A DNA stretch of 64,000 bases from Larix kaempferi (GCA_027924585.1 BSBM01001027.1:127001-191000), one strand, 5' to 3'. Counted from the stretch's first letter, positions 33,837 through 46,035 are shown. The notes: a model not told the origin generated them from the sequence alone. Program-made: numbers and translations.

Positions 33837-34545
33837 TTAATCTTTCAACAAAACCATATAGTGTCTATGTTCAATCTCTTGAGTTTCTCCTCCAATTACA
33901 CACCCATTGACAAATGGCGACTTGTAAATACCAAACAAAGAAAAATAATTGCACAATAAGGCTCTTCTCAAAATCAACCCCATGAAACAATATCCCCCAA
34001 AGAGGTCTTTCCATATCCACAGATTCATATCGCATAACATGCAGAAATAAGCAAAAAAAAAAAAAAAAAAAAAGCAAAAAAATATAGCAAATATGACTAC
34101 CGTAAGATGAAAGAAAATAGGCTCTTCAGGCACACCAACCATAACCATTTTCCCATTCACTTTTAGTAAATTGATGAGAGAATGCAAGGGATGGTCAGCA
34201 GAAATGGTGTCAATTATGTAATCGAGAGACTTTGTTTCTTGCTGCATTTGTTTATGGTCTTTGTTGATGAGAAAGTGGTTTGCCCCCAAAACCTCTCTGG
34301 CTTCCTTTTCCTTGTTAGGCGATGTACTAATCACCGTTACTTTCAGTCCAAAAGCTTTACCAAATTTGAGACCCATGTGTCCCAAACCTCCAAGCCCCAC
34401 CACACCAAGGATTTTCCAGGCTCTGACATTTGGAAGTATTTCATGGGGATGTATACAGTGATTCATGTACATAGAAATCGTGCTGTTGCATCAAATGGCA
34501 GACTCTCTGGGATTTTCACTACAAACCTGTTTAATTTCACATCAT
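33837..34545 (-). pseudogene. CAD: Cinnamyl-alcohol-dehydrogenase-like pseudogene fragment
   Basis: CAD enzymes reduce cinnamaldehydes to monolignols in lignin synthesis; they are zinc-dependent medium-chain dehydrogenases of about 360 residues. Reading leftward from 34,535, after an acceptor-like TTAAACAG, the translation gives FVVKIPESLPFDATARFLCT, a stop where Gly is expected, then PMKYFQMSEPGKS. A one-base loss shifts frame and the text goes on as LGVVGLGGLGHMGLKFGKAF (nucleotide-binding GLGGLG), TVISTSPNKEKEAREVLGA and LLKVNGKMVMVGVPEEP (to about 34,110). A likely intron with a run of some 20 A on + (around 34,055-34,073) follows. A last piece reads VNGCVIGGETQE. The zinc-binding N-terminal exons and the C-terminus are absent. 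Broken by the stop and the shift; it could be called a general CAD-like dehydrogenase. Confidence 0.85.
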
Positions 34546-34834
34546 AAAATTAATTAAAACTATATTTTACCAAGATCTAAAATAAAACTAGTTACAATGC
34601 CTGATAACTACAGATTACTATGGATAAGACAACTATTACTCCGAGTTATCTACCTGTCTATATTCAGAGTAACCTCCATAATATTATGTAATCCTTTTCG
34701 AGTAACAAGGATTTAGAAATCAAAATAAAGTAATATATCACTGTATAATGTCATCCAGATTGAAAAAAACACGATGCTCTTTGTATTCTTGCAATCTTAA
34801 TGGATTTTTAAATACGTACTTTATGTAATTTCCT
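34546..34834. other. No gene; possible intron of the CAD relic
   Basis: It lies upstream of the CAD exon on the - strand. I see no earlier exon in it. Confidence 0.35.
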
Positions 34835-34954
34835 ACAACCAACCCTTAAATGAAATTTGGGTATTTTATATTTTATGCCTCATTGAATTTATATACAACC
34901 AACCCTTAAATGAAAGTTTTGTATTTTATATTTTATGCCTCAGTAAATTTATAT
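34835..34954. repeat. 60-bp tandem duplication
   Basis: Two units, 34,835-34,894 and 34,895-34,954. Each starts ACAACCAACCCTTAAATGAA and ends AATTTATAT. Confidence 0.85.
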
Positions 34955-35131
34955 CTAAATTTTTATTGGGCATTTCCATTATTTCATGTTGACCAAAACA
35001 TTTTGAATCATTTTTAAAAATACAAAAAACTAAATACCTACAATTTCTTTATTTTATTTCAGGGTCAGTTTAAAATTTAAACCTTATTTGACGGGCAAAA
35101 TGACCCATGAGGGGCATTTTATCCATCAAAA

Positions 35132-35169
35132 TCCTCACCCAATACATACATCCTCACCCAATACATACA
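35132..35169. repeat. 19-bp tandem duplication
   Basis: TCCTCACCCAATACATACA occurs twice without a gap and without a mismatch. Confidence 0.85.
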
Positions 35170-36699
35170 TTTAGGGCAAGTGATGTCCCAAATTTGGTAT
35201 TGGGTCAAAATGGCCTAATCACATTGGCCATATTCATTAGAGTTTGTCAAATTGATGCTAAAGGTCAAATAATTGCCAAGGAGGAAAATTACTAGTTTCC
35301 TAGGTTTGGGGTGGAAGCTTTGGGATTTGGAATAATGGGGATAATAAATGATGTTTGAACATTAGAATGGCATAAATATTTAATAAAGGAGATAAATAAA
35401 TATATACAAGTGAAAATCAAAGTGGCATTTCATCATGAAGACACATGGAGGAAGTGGGACCCACATATGGCTAGATTTCCCCACTACACTTGGCATCATT
35501 CTCTCACCAATTCGAATTCAAGGTGAATGGTAACATACTTGGGGGAGTCCAAAAGGTATTATTCATTGCATTACTCATCCAAGGTCGAAATATAGAGGAA
35601 GAGTAACTCCCATGGAAGAGGAAGAGGCAATTTGGAGCTAGTGAGACACTTGGGCTAGATTCCCTAGCTCTATGACAACAATGATGAAGATGCTATGACA
35701 CCTATGACACAAATCAGACCTGAAGGCTGACATATGACATATATGACATGTCAGGGCTAAAAATAGACTCCAAGAGGGCGCTCAAGGGTGTTAGGGCAGC
35801 TAAGATGCTTCCACATGTGATTTGGTGGAAGTGGGAGACTGGGAATTGTTGTACAAGTGGCGTTCTTTGGAATCTCTTCCCAACTTGAGTTGGCATGAGT
35901 CTCTTGGAAGGAATTCGACCCATGGAGGACATTAGAAGTTTATAAATGTCAATAAAAAAGAATGAAACCATCTTTTGATCATTTGTAGAATTTGCATTTG
36001 CATTTGTGAAGAGGGAGAGCTAGTGGATGACTAGTTTCTTGCCTTAGCCAATTTCGAGGGTGAAAGATTCCCATCCAAGTTGGCAATTGGAAAGGCCATT
36101 CAGACCTTTCATTTGGAGCTTTAATGGAGTCTTTATTTTCAGGTGTAAGCTACAGGGCAGCTCATGGTTTCTTCTATTGCAGCTCGCTCCTTCAACCATT
36201 TCCAGTTTTGATGGCATATTCTTGATCCTTGAGGGAGGGCATTTTTGGTGAGCTATTGTACTCTTTGGGGGAGATTCTAATGCCCCATTTATTTTGTAAT
36301 ATGAATTAAATAATTTGTTCTTCATCTCCAAAAAGTTTCAGGTCGAAATTCCAAGTAGAAATGTATAAATCTCATTTTTAATGGAAGAACAATGCCATTT
36401 CCGCACTACCTTGTTGTGAACCAATGTATTGATGATGATTTCGAATGAATGGATGATTCTATGATGCATTTGTGATTAATGGATTGCCATGGATGTATTT
36501 TACAAGTTTCATGTACTGTACTTGAGCATTTGAAGTATTTTTACTCGGTTTAATTGCATTGGGAGAAGAAATAGTGCCATTTCCCCAAGGGTCGAATTGG
36601 TGATTTTTGCAGTTGAATGGGAGAGGGTGAGAACAGTTGTAATAAACCATTAATGGTGCATATGAGACCTTAATAACATAATTAACACATTACATACCT
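35170..36699. other. No recognisable gene; repeat-like sequence
   Basis: Open frames at 35,714-35,971 and 36,044-36,331 (-) have no recognisable motif. The sequence reads like LTR or other non-coding repeat DNA. Confidence 0.4.
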
Positions 36700-37145
36700 C
36701 TGTTCATAAATTTGAGTGGGTTTGGAGGCATTTGGGAAGCCATTTTCAGTACTTACCTTCGGGGGATTTGAACCCCAAATTACTAGTAAAATTGCATACT
36801 TGGTCCAGAATCTTAAGAGAGTTTGCAGAGGTATTTTGGTGGCCATATGTTATCCCTGAACATCATATTCAATCCCTAATATCATTCATACACCTTCCTT
36901 GAAGATTTGAAGGCATTTGGAGTCAATTTGAGACGTAGAGACCAATACTAGTCAAAGGGAAATCACTAGTAAAGTTACCTACATTGTCCAGAATTGAAAG
37001 AGTATTTGCAGAAGTGTTTTAAAGGTACAAAGGCATCCCTAAAACACATATTTATGTTCTAATATCATTCATATACCTTCTCAGAAGATTTGGGATCATT
37101 TGGGGCAAATTTGGGACCTAGAGATCGAAACTAGTCAAAGGTCGA
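36700..37145. repeat. ~182-bp diverged tandem repeat
   Basis: Two and a half units. AATATCATTCATACACCTTC ends near 36,899 and AATATCATTCATATACCTTC near 37,081. TTTGAAGGCATTTGG-like and AAATTACTAGTAAA-like phrases also recur in register. Confidence 0.65.
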
Positions 37146-38639
37146 ACCAAGGAAAAAAGTGGAAAATTGCAATTTTAATAAAATTCCTAACAAGGGACAT
37201 TACAAAGTGACTGGAAATAAGTCATGTTCCTGACCTAAGAGTAATATGGTTGGTCAATTGAATTCGTTTAGCAATAACGTCCCAAATTGGAATCCAAACT
37301 AGACTCCTGAGCAAAACCGGGTGTTTGAAGATTCCTATTGGAGTTGCTTATGGGAGCGCCTTTACCACTGTGTTCCATGTAGAGAACAGGCGCGAATTTA
37401 GTAAGGTGTCGAGCAAGAATATTTTCTGTCTGCAGTCGTCCATGCTTCCATGAAATCGCAAAGATGGCTCCGCAAGGTTTATGTTTACAGGATTGCCCCA
37501 TGCCCGACATCCTAGATGTTCTAGCCATCGATCTGTTTAGGATAGACAGTCAAATATCTGTGGGCCAAGCACTTAAAATTTGCATGTAGACGTTAACCGT
37601 ATTCGGTATATTATAGGACTGAACTCATTTGATAGACTGAACTGCAGCAATTATGTGGAAGAGAAGCTCAGGCATGTTTAAATTATCTGAGTTCTTTAAA
37701 ATTTTGTAAATTTTAGATTATTGAAACGGTTAGGTCTCTAAAGTAGTCCTAGTTTTTATTATTCCTGGTATTACTACTTGTTTCCTTAAGGTAGAAGAAG
37801 ACAAGAAGATAATTTTTTTCTTTCAAAATGAAATGCCAGGGTTTGAATTCTTTTGTTGCTGCTACTTATTCTATGGGTTGGAACAGTATCACAATTCCTA
37901 TTGGTTTACGGTGTTGAATATGGCATTTAGGCATCTAATGTTTTAATGATTTCATATAAAGACTAAAAAGTATGAAAACTATTTAAAAATACTTGAAATT
38001 AACTTGCAAAACCCTAGATACCTAAGTAGAAATCTATGTATTTTACCTTTTCTTTTATTGTACGAACGGGATATAGTTAACATAAACAGGCAAGCGAAAG
38101 TCTGACCGATTTTCCGTCATTTGATGATGGATTTTGAAGGAGATGGGAAAAGACTATAAGTGAGATACATACAAGTTCCGAGAGAAATCTAGGGTTAAGG
38201 CCTGGTACAACCAGAAGGCAAGACAGAACGGGGTTTGACAGTTGGAGAGACAAAAATTTGGGGTTGATAGTTCGAAAGTAAAAACATTAAGTGACAACAT
38301 CGCAGGGCAAAATGGTGACTTGAATTTTCCTGGAACAAGAGATGTTGAAGGCAAGTCGTTTTACCCCTAACCATACACTAACCAATAGTGAGAAATTTCA
38401 TGCCATTCAGAAGTACCTTCAATACACACTTAGGTTTGACTATACTAGAACTGATATTTCGTTGTCTCCAACATGCAACATAATCCAAGACAATTCTCAC
38501 ATGACTTTTTAGTAAAGGAGTTTACATAGGAGCTTGGAGCCATTAGGACATACCTATATTTAGAGTAAATGAATATTAAATACGATGGTATGTGCGTTGG
38601 TTCTTCTTCTTGTTTAACTTTGGATAAGCTACATATTGA
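37146..38639. other. No recognisable gene
   Basis: Frames at 37,268-37,528 and 38,154-38,354 (-) have no recognisable domain. The segment lies downstream of the MSL-like relic on the - strand, where its later exons would be expected, but I see no MscS-domain sequence in it. Confidence 0.4.
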
Positions 38640-39715
38640 TCTCAACTTGTATTAGAAATGGTAGAAATTCCAGAATTCCTTATGACTTTCATCAATCTCT
38701 TCAGCTTCCAAGCAGGCACATTCTTTCGATTCAACTTGTGGAGATCTTCAACATTGATAACATCAGTGTTTACTTCTTCCTTACCCCAGCAACATCTTTC
38801 CTCTTGCTCGCCCCTATACTCTTGAAGCTCACCTGAACTCCTCCCACACGCATATTCTCATCAGTACTCGACATGGGGAGATTCCTATCATCCCTCAAGC
38901 TCTGCTGAATCTCCATTACAGGAGGCCTTGAGAGTGTCCCTAATACATATTGATGGAAGACAGACTCCATGATTCTGTGAAAGAAAGTATTGAAATGAAA
39001 AGTAGAAGCCATCACCTTCACCAAATTTTTTTTTAACAACCATATGGGTGCAACCACAAAGAATGCAACCAATAGCTTGGTCACATAGGACAACACCTTA
39101 TGGCTCTTGGTGGAGCACTCAACTTGGGGGTCAAACAATAGGCTTCATGCCAGAATAAGCAAAGAGAGCCAAATACAATTCTGCACACTCATTCTGAGTC
39201 CATAGACAAAGTAAAGAAACCTCTTTCTAAGAATGAAGTTTATTTTGACCATGAAGACGAGAATACTAATAAAACAACCTGGAACCAATCTTCCACAAAA
39301 GATAACCAATACCATCAAACACCATTTCCACATCTCCAACCCCAATTTCATGTGATGATCAAGGTGTGGCAGTGTCAAGCTCGAAATCAACATCACCACC
39401 AACACAACAAAGGTAGTCCATTCCAACAACAAGCACTTACCCACTTCACGCTTCTTGTTCTTATTGGAGGTCATCATCCTTGAAAGGATCGTCTTATTCT
39501 TCCTCGACTATTTTCCTGGGAGTGGCTGCTCCGGGTGTGTTGACCTCTCTATCACGCGATTTATGCCTAAAAGGGCTGGCATGGGGTGTGGTGGAAGATG
39601 CTTTGTTGGGCGATCTTTGCTATAAAGGATTGGCGCTCCCTTCGACAATATTCAATGGTCTCTGTCCGGATTCAACAACATACCTCCACCTATACCCGTG
39701 GCTATTTACAGAGGA
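38640..39715 (-). pseudogene. MSL-type (MscS-like) mechanosensitive channel pseudogene, N-terminal half
   Basis: Plant MSL4-10-type proteins are plasma-membrane channels related to bacterial MscS, usually 700-900 residues. Reading leftward: WRYVVESGQRPLNIVEGSAN and SPFRHKSRDREVNTPG (about 39,500-39,700), then DDPFKDDDLQ of the cytosolic N-terminus. A frameshift follows, then membrane segments around LLEWTTFVVLVVMLISS and ICGRLVPG-like FCGRLVPGCFISILVF, with RKRFLYFVYGLRMSVQNCIW. After a TGA in place of Trp come LFDPQVE, KNLVKVMASTFHFNTFF and MESVFHQYVLGTLSRPP. The linker ends EDLHKLNRKNVPAWKLKRLM (about 38,690-38,750). The pore-lining helix and MscS beta domain are missing. At least two stops in the N-terminal part, one frameshift and the TGA make it a pseudogene or a truncated duplicate of exon 1. 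Confidence 0.85.
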
Positions 39716-40196
39716 TTAAAGGTGCATCCATGACACTTGCGGGCTCGAGCTTCTGAACGACATTTGCACGCAACTTTCAAAACTTCATCAACACACCAAA
39801 GAAACTCGTTGAACAAGCCAAAGAACTACACCGAGAACCATGTCCCAAGTTGAAACATGTTCAATATCATATAAACTTGGCAAATATAGGTGGCAACATT
39901 CCATTTGTCCCATAGAGGAGGAATTAAGGCGTAAATATAGTAATCTACTCCTTCATTCTTTTTTTATTAGCAATCAAAAGCTAGGGAGTTATTAATCGAC
40001 GATAAGTTGAATTCTGAAGTATACCAGGGAGAACATTAGACCCTTTGACTATTACAATTATATCTATGCTATTTTTTTTGTAAAGCTGTAAGTTTATATT
40101 AATTCCGAGGATCAAAAAATACATCAAATATTACAGGTCTATTTGCATGCTGGAGTGACCTAAAGTGGTGAAGCCACCATCCCACATGCTCAAAAA
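39716..40196. other. No recognisable gene
   Basis: Sequence upstream of the MSL relic on the - strand and left flank of the copia insertion. The last five bases (40,192-40,196) are the AAAAA target duplication. Confidence 0.5.
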
Positions 40197-40914
40197 TGAT
40201 GGGGTTTTACTTGTGGGTATAACTAAAAACTTTAAACCCTAACCAAGATCTACTCCTATGCAAGAAATTAAACTTAATGCACAGCGGAACTTTAGAAATC
40301 AAGCTTAATGCACATCGGAACTTACTTTCCATCTTCAAAGGTCGCGGACAGCTTCTGGTCTTAACTTGAGTTGTTGGCTCTCGAATCCTTCCAAGAACTT
40401 GCAATCCTTTTCTCTGGAGAGTATCCTGTCTTCAATGGAGCAGACAATTTTTTCTGGATGATTGCAAGCCTTGGAGACTCAGCCCTTTTATAGCAGTGCC
40501 AAAGAAAAAGATTCTAATCCTAGGGCTGCTGAAATTTAGCTAATACTTGGGAAACAAGTCCAAAAGAAATCTGGAGTTTCCGATTTTATAAAAAACTTCA
40601 AATCGGGAAACTTCAGAAAAAACTGAAATAAATCAGAATAAATTCTGATTTCCTTATTTAGCTCAATTTACTGCTATTATTTTAATCAACTATAATCGGT
40701 CCATTAACAATTATAATTGATTAACATTATTCTATATGTATTTGTATCCAAATCCTTATTTAAATACGTATAATGCCATGACTTAATTAATCACATTGTT
40801 TGGCATGTTTTAATCATTACATAAATGTAATCTTTCGACAGTATTTGATATCATAATCATAATGCACGTATGTCCAACTTAATTATTGTAATTTAGACGT
40901 CTCTAAATCCAACA
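40197..40914 (-). repeat. 3' LTR of the copia element
   Basis: On - it starts TGTTGGATTTAGAGACGTC and ends ACCCCATCA. TATAAAAG promoter box on - at 40,485-40,492. Short frames in it are not genes. Confidence 0.95.
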
Positions 40915-40927
40915 ATCTCCCACATGG
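40915..40927 (-). other. Polypurine tract of the copia element
   Basis: On -, TCCATGTGGGAGAT directly precedes the LTR start TGTTGG. Confidence 0.8.
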
Positions 40928-41460
40928 ACAAGTGCAACCTTTTGATTATATATCCTTAACTTTATTGCATGCAACTTTTCTGTCTTTCTTATCGTATTTC
41001 TTAAACAATTTTGTCCATCAATTATGCTAACAAAGGACTTAAGCAGCACTTGTCACATTTATTCGCAACTAAACCGACATAAATCACGCTGCCAACATAA
41101 CTGAATGACATGAATATGATTTGGACATATAGTTTAGAAATTACACGCAAGTGTGATTATACGTGCCTATTTCTAATTGAGTCACCTTTACTTTACTGTA
41201 TGAGGTCAAAAATTAAACTTTAAAGAAAGAAATAATGAAACCGAAACTGAATGCAACTTGTATATATCATCAAAATTGTTTACAATTGCATTACATAGAA
41301 CATCAAAAACAAAACTTAAAACATATTCAAACTCCCACATTTTCTAACTATCCTAAATAGATATTACACCCATACGGGCAACATGTTCGTGAAACTTCTT
41401 GGGTGGTAATCCTTTAGTAAGAGGATCAGCAATCATGGAGTCTGTACCTATGTGTTCTAT
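40928..41460 (-). other. 3' untranslated part of the copia element
   Basis: No coding frame. A few decayed codons after the RNase H stop, then untranslated sequence to the polypurine tract. Confidence 0.6.
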
Positions 41461-42240
41461 TCATAATTCATTATTCTGCACTCTCTCTTTTACAACCAAA
41501 AACTTAATATCGATGTACTTTGACTTTGACGAACTTCGGTTGTTGGTTGCGTATAACACTGCTGAATTGTTGTCACATAATAATTTGAGTGGTTTCTGAA
41601 TAGAATCCACAATTTTTAGACTTGTGACGAAGTTCTTCAGCCATACGCCATGATTAGATGCTTCATAGCATGCAACAAATTCAGCTGCCATAGTGGAGGA
41701 GGCCACCAATGACTGTTTAGCGCTCTTCCATGACACGGCACTGCCTGCCATCATAAAGATGTATCCTGATGTTGACTTCATGCTGTCGACACATCCTCCA
41801 AAATCAGAATCAGTATATCCAATGACCTCGAGCTGTTCCGATCTCCGATACGTGAGCATAAAGTCCCTTGTTCTCTTTAGATATCTCAACACTCGCTTGG
41901 CTGCCTTCCAGTGTTCCATACCTGGGTTACTCAAATATATCCCTAGCATTCCAGTGATGAACGCAATATCTGGACGCGTGCATACTTGTGCATACATGAT
42001 GCTACCCACGGCTGAGGCATAGGGAATATCTTTCATGATGTTTTTATCTAAGTCAGTTTGGGGACATTGTTTTAGACTAAACTTATCTCCTTTTGATACA
42101 GGGGTATCTCCTGGTTTGCTGTTTTCCATGCCAAATCTTGTTAGAATCTTATCGATATAGTTCCTCTGGGATAACCTTAGAATACCTTGAGATCTATCTC
42201 TAAGTATTTCAATCCCTAGAAAAAAATGATGCATCACCAA
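41461..42240 (-). CDS. Copia pol, C-terminal part: end of RT and RNase H (out of frame with the main ORF)
   Basis: The frame is open to 42,240; protein homologous to the polyprotein begins at about 42,219 with [20 protein letters not shown]. It continues through [39 protein letters not shown] (RNase H Asp) and [20 protein letters not shown] (RNase H Glu), ending VQNNEL. It is separated from the 908-codon frame by a single extra T in a run of seven T (42,220-42,226 on +). With six T the two frames would be one. RNase H removes the RNA template during DNA synthesis. All motifs look intact. It is listed as CDS because it is open, but without frameshifting it would not be made. Confidence 0.9.
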   Translation of the reverse strand: MVMHHFFLGIEILRDRSQGILRLSQRNYIDKILTRFGMENSKPGDTPVSKGDKFSLKQCPQTDLDKNIMKDIPYASAVGSIMYAQVCTRPDIAFITGMLGIYLSNPGMEHWKAAKRVLRYLKRTRDFMLTYRRSEQLEVIGYTDSDFGGCVDSMKSTSGYIFMMAGSAVSWKSAKQSLVASSTMAAEFVACYEASNHGVWLKNFVTSLKIVDSIQKPLKLLCDNNSAVLYATNNRSSSKSKYIDIKFLVVKERVQNNEL

Positions 42241-44935
42241 GATCTTTCATTTCAAAGTTCTTAAATAAAAAATTCTTAGTTTGATGCAACATGTCTTTAT
42301 CGTTACTGGCAAGCAATATGTCATCTACATATAAAACCAAGAAAATAAATTTACTCCCACAGAACTTGAGGTATAGGCATTCGTCTACTATGTTAGACTC
42401 AAAACCAAATGAGCTAATAATTTTGTGAAATTTATGATACCATTGTCGAGATGCTTGTTTTAGCCCATAGATAGATTTCTTAAGTCTGCAAACCATAGAC
42501 CCTGCATCACCTGATACAAAGTTCTCTGGCTGCTTCATATAGATCGTTTCATCAATGTCACCATTGAGAAACGCCGTCTTTACATCCATCTGATGAAGTT
42601 CTAAATCATAATGTGCTACAAGCGCCAATATGATCCTTAAAGAGTCTTTTGATGAAACTGGAGAGAAAGTCTCTTTATAATCAATGCCTTCTTTCTGTGT
42701 GAAACCTTTCGCAACAAGACGTGCCTTGTATTTTTCAACATTGCCTTTAGAATCCCGCTTAGTCTTAAATATCCATTTGCAACCAACGGGTTTCTTGTCT
42801 TTAGGCAACGGAACGATATCCCAAACGTCATTGTCATACATAGATTTCATCTCTTCATTCATGGCATTAATCCACTTTTGAGAGTTAGAGCTTTCCACAG
42901 CTTGTTTGATATTAACAGGATCATTTTCAAACATGCCAATGTCAAACTCATGTTCTTGAAGATATGCATAATCCTTAGATTGTGTAGATCTTTTCTCTCT
43001 AGTAGATCTCCTAATTGGCACAGGTACTAGATTTTCTTGAGGTTCATTTACAGCTTGATCTTCAACAGGAGGAGGAACATCATTATCAATTTCTGAATCT
43101 CCCACAGGCCCTAGGCCATCAACATTTGTCATGTCAATGTCAGGGTTTGGGTTGGGTTCAGGTCCATTTGTGTTCTCTATTCCATGTTGAGTTTCTAACT
43201 GAGTTATTTGTGATGATGAAGTTTGCATATTGTCAGAAGATGTATTTCTAAACGCAATCGGAATTTGAACAAAACCAGGACTTTGGTCCATAGTCTCATT
43301 TCTAAACGCAATCGGAATTTGAACAAAACCAGGACTTTGGTCCATAGTCTCATTCGCATTCGTCTCTTCTTCTTCAAAAATACTATCTTTTGTCATATCT
43401 CCCCCCACAAACTCATTATCCTCAAAAAATTTCGCACTTCCTGACTCGAAAACTGTATGTTCTGTTGGATTATAGAATTTGTATCCCCTAGATCGTTCGG
43501 AATAGCCTATAAAGTAACAACTAATGGTCCTTTCGTCCAGTTTCTTTTCATTTGGCTTATAAGGCCTAGCTTCACATGGACATCCCCAAACTCTCAAATG
43601 ATTCAAGCTAGGCTTGCGCCCAACCCATAACTCGTAAGGGGTCTTGTTAGCTGCTTTAGTAGGCACTCTATTAAGTATGTATGTTGCAGTCTTTAAGGCT
43701 TCTCCCCACAAATTCTCAGGTAGAGTTGTACGAGCAATCATACTTCTCACCATGTCTTTAAGGGTGCGATTTCGCCATTCAGCAACACCATTCATTGCAG
43801 GCGAACCTGGCAACGTATACTGAGGCACAATTCCGCATTCCTCTAAGTATTTTGCAAAGGGACCTTGACGTTGTTCTCCTGATCCATCATAACGACCGTA
43901 GTATTCACCACCACGATCAGAACGAATGGACTTTATACGTTTGTTAAGTTGTAACTCAACTTCCGTTTTGAACTTTATGAACACGTCTAATGCTTCCGCC
44001 TTTTCTTTTATTAAGTAAATATGACCATATCTTGAATAATCATCTATGAATGTGATAAAGTAACGGTGACCATTTCTTGTAGCTTTTGGAAAAGGACCAC
44101 AGATATCCGTATGAATTAATTCTAAGACATCATTACATCTTTTTGCATCATACTTACGTTTATTAGTTTGTTTTCCCTTTATACAATTCACACAATCACT
44201 TAAGTTTGTAAAATCTAAAGGTTGGAGAATATCATTAGACACAAGACGTTCTATCCTTTTCATAGAGATATGTCCTAATCGCTTGTGCCATAATGTTGGA
44301 GATTTCTCGCAAGTTAATTTACGTTTTCTATTATCTACATGCAGTGCCTCTGAATGTGAAGTGTCTATATCTAGAAAATAAAGATTATCATAAGAAGACA
44401 GGATACCAGAAGCAAGAAGCTTAGAATTTTGACACAAACTGAATTTTCCATTACCAAATGAACATACATAACCATTTTTGTCCAAATAAGATATAGAAAT
44501 TAGGTTCCTTCTGAAAGATGGAACCACTAAAGCATCAAAACTTAAATAAAATCCTGTCTTACATAATAATCTAAATTTTCCTATGCTTTTCACTTCTAGT
44601 TTGTTGCCATTTCCTACGTAAACGTAGCGCTCCGCCTCATTTGGCTTGCGATGGCTTAGGCAACCCTGCATCGACATACTGATGTTAGTCGTTGCACCTG
44701 AATCTATCCACCAAGTATATCTAGATACAGAACTTAAATTAACTTCAGAACAAACTAAAGCAAGAGACATATCAGCCTTCTCTTGGGGAGTTTCTTCACC
44801 CTCTTTATTGGGCTTGGGGCGATCAAATCTCAGTGCAGTGTCCAATTGCATGATCCCTAAGACTAATTTGAGCTTTTCTTCCCACTGTTTGAAATTGTTC
44901 CCCATGAGGGGCTTAATTTGACTTAGATTTGACAT
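42209..44935 (-). CDS. Copia gag stub-protease-integrase-reverse transcriptase polyprotein
   Basis: The 908-codon ORF starts [20 protein letters not shown], a normal copia gag start. At about residue 57 it jumps to LVCSEVNL and the protease [12 protein letters not shown] (Asp78). The rest of gag, including the CCHC knuckle, is missing. Integrase: zinc region with HKRLGH and [18 protein letters not shown] (first Asp), SDRGGEY (second Asp), GVAEWRNRT (Glu; the usual Arg after Glu is Trp). Residues around 510-560 hold a 54-bp exact tandem duplication of [18 protein letters not shown]. Reverse transcriptase: [34 protein letters not shown] (catalytic YVDD). The frame ends in SFFSRD through the T7 frameshift. 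It would cut itself, copy the RNA and integrate the DNA, with particle proteins supplied from elsewhere. Confidence 0.95.
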   Translation of the reverse strand: MSNLSQIKPLMGNNFKQWEEKLKLVLGIMQLDTALRFDRPKPNKEGEETPQEKADMSLALVCSEVNLSSVSRYTWWIDSGATTNISMSMQGCLSHRKPNEAERYVYVGNGNKLEVKSIGKFRLLCKTGFYLSFDALVVPSFRRNLISISYLDKNGYVCSFGNGKFSLCQNSKLLASGILSSYDNLYFLDIDTSHSEALHVDNRKRKLTCEKSPTLWHKRLGHISMKRIERLVSNDILQPLDFTNLSDCVNCIKGKQTNKRKYDAKRCNDVLELIHTDICGPFPKATRNGHRYFITFIDDYSRYGHIYLIKEKAEALDVFIKFKTEVELQLNKRIKSIRSDRGGEYYGRYDGSGEQRQGPFAKYLEECGIVPQYTLPGSPAMNGVAEWRNRTLKDMVRSMIARTTLPENLWGEALKTATYILNRVPTKAANKTPYELWVGRKPSLNHLRVWGCPCEARPYKPNEKKLDERTISCYFIGYSERSRGYKFYNPTEHTVFESGSAKFFEDNEFVGGDMTKDSIFEEEETNANETMDQSPGFVQIPIAFRNETMDQSPGFVQIPIAFRNTSSDNMQTSSSQITQLETQHGIENTNGPEPNPNPDIDMTNVDGLGPVGDSEIDNDVPPPVEDQAVNEPQENLVPVPIRRSTREKRSTQSKDYAYLQEHEFDIGMFENDPVNIKQAVESSNSQKWINAMNEEMKSMYDNDVWDIVPLPKDKKPVGCKWIFKTKRDSKGNVEKYKARLVAKGFTQKEGIDYKETFSPVSSKDSLRIILALVAHYDLELHQMDVKTAFLNGDIDETIYMKQPENFVSGDAGSMVCRLKKSIYGLKQASRQWYHKFHKIISSFGFESNIVDECLYLKFCGSKFIFLVLYVDDILLASNDKDMLHQTKNFLFKNFEMKDLGDASFFSRD
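43245..43352 (-). repeat. 54-bp in-frame tandem duplication in the copia polyprotein
   Basis: Two copies with period 54 that appear identical (43,245-43,298 and 43,299-43,352), encoding two 18-residue units in the linker between integrase and reverse transcriptase. The reading frame is kept. Confidence 0.9.
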
Positions 44936-46035
44936 TATGTTTAGATCTGAAAATTGAAGAACAAAAGGAAAAATTAGATATTATGCATCACGATTTGATC
45001 TTTAATCATAATTCTAAAATCCATCTAAAGGCCCAAATTAAATTATGTGCTCCATTGAATCTTTTAGCCAAAACACCACTAAATAATGAAAAACACCTTT
45101 GGGCGCAATCATTACCTTATTGTCTTTTCCGCCTTTGGGCCAGATTGACATATCCATTTGCTAACTACCAGGCCAGTCAAGTGGGGAAGGCAGGTCACTA
45201 ACGGACCTGGTGCACCAAGCCCCAAATGCTTTTCTAGACATTGCCAGCATATGTGTGTTGCAACTTATTTGTTATACATCACCCTTATGCACCAAACAAC
45301 TTAGCAGGTGCCAACCCTCCTTTGGGAAAGCTAACACCCACGTCCATTGAGCTTGTCATGAGTCATCCTTGCAATCGTCTTACACAGAGCGGTTCATTTT
45401 GTGAACATCAATGCTTGACTCATGCGAAAACAACACATGTATACGTAAAATGCCTTTAGTTAGATTCCAAAATTATACCTAAAATCATCACCCTTATTTG
45501 TTAACTTAAACAAAGCATGAACACTTTAAACTATATGTATAAATATAATCATGATATGAAAGGTGCATAAGTACAAACATGTCTTGAAATGAGTTACAAA
45601 CCCAGCCACTTTATACCTTATATATATCTATATATATAAAGTGTATGCATATAGTTCAGCTCTTTTACACATTACATAAAAAACATAGCCATATTACAAA
45701 AAATACATGTGCATATAACCATTCATAAAGAGTATATAAAGCATTCTCTTTTTGCACTAAATATATATATAGCTTAAACCCATGAATAAATACGGGGATG
45801 CCAAACGTTTTTTAGCTCAAGGGAAACATATAGAGCTTCCCCAAAACGTTTTATTCAAACAAAGCTTAAAACATAGATCTGGAAAACGTTTTTACCATTC
45901 ATTGAATGAAATGCAAAGCCCTAAATCTTTTTATCACTCAAAGACTAAAACGCAGAGCTGCTCCAGCACGTGTTTGGATGAACCCAAGCATGAAAATACA
46001 GAGTTAAATCGTTTTCCCATCCAATGGACACATAT

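Noticed and set aside
34182-34547. 121-codon ORF on + opposite the CAD relic.
   Set aside because: It is antisense to a strand that matches CAD in sequence and motif order.
40207-40404. 65-codon ORF on - present twice (also 47,117-47,314).
   Set aside because: It lies wholly within both LTRs of the copia element and repeats because the LTR repeats.
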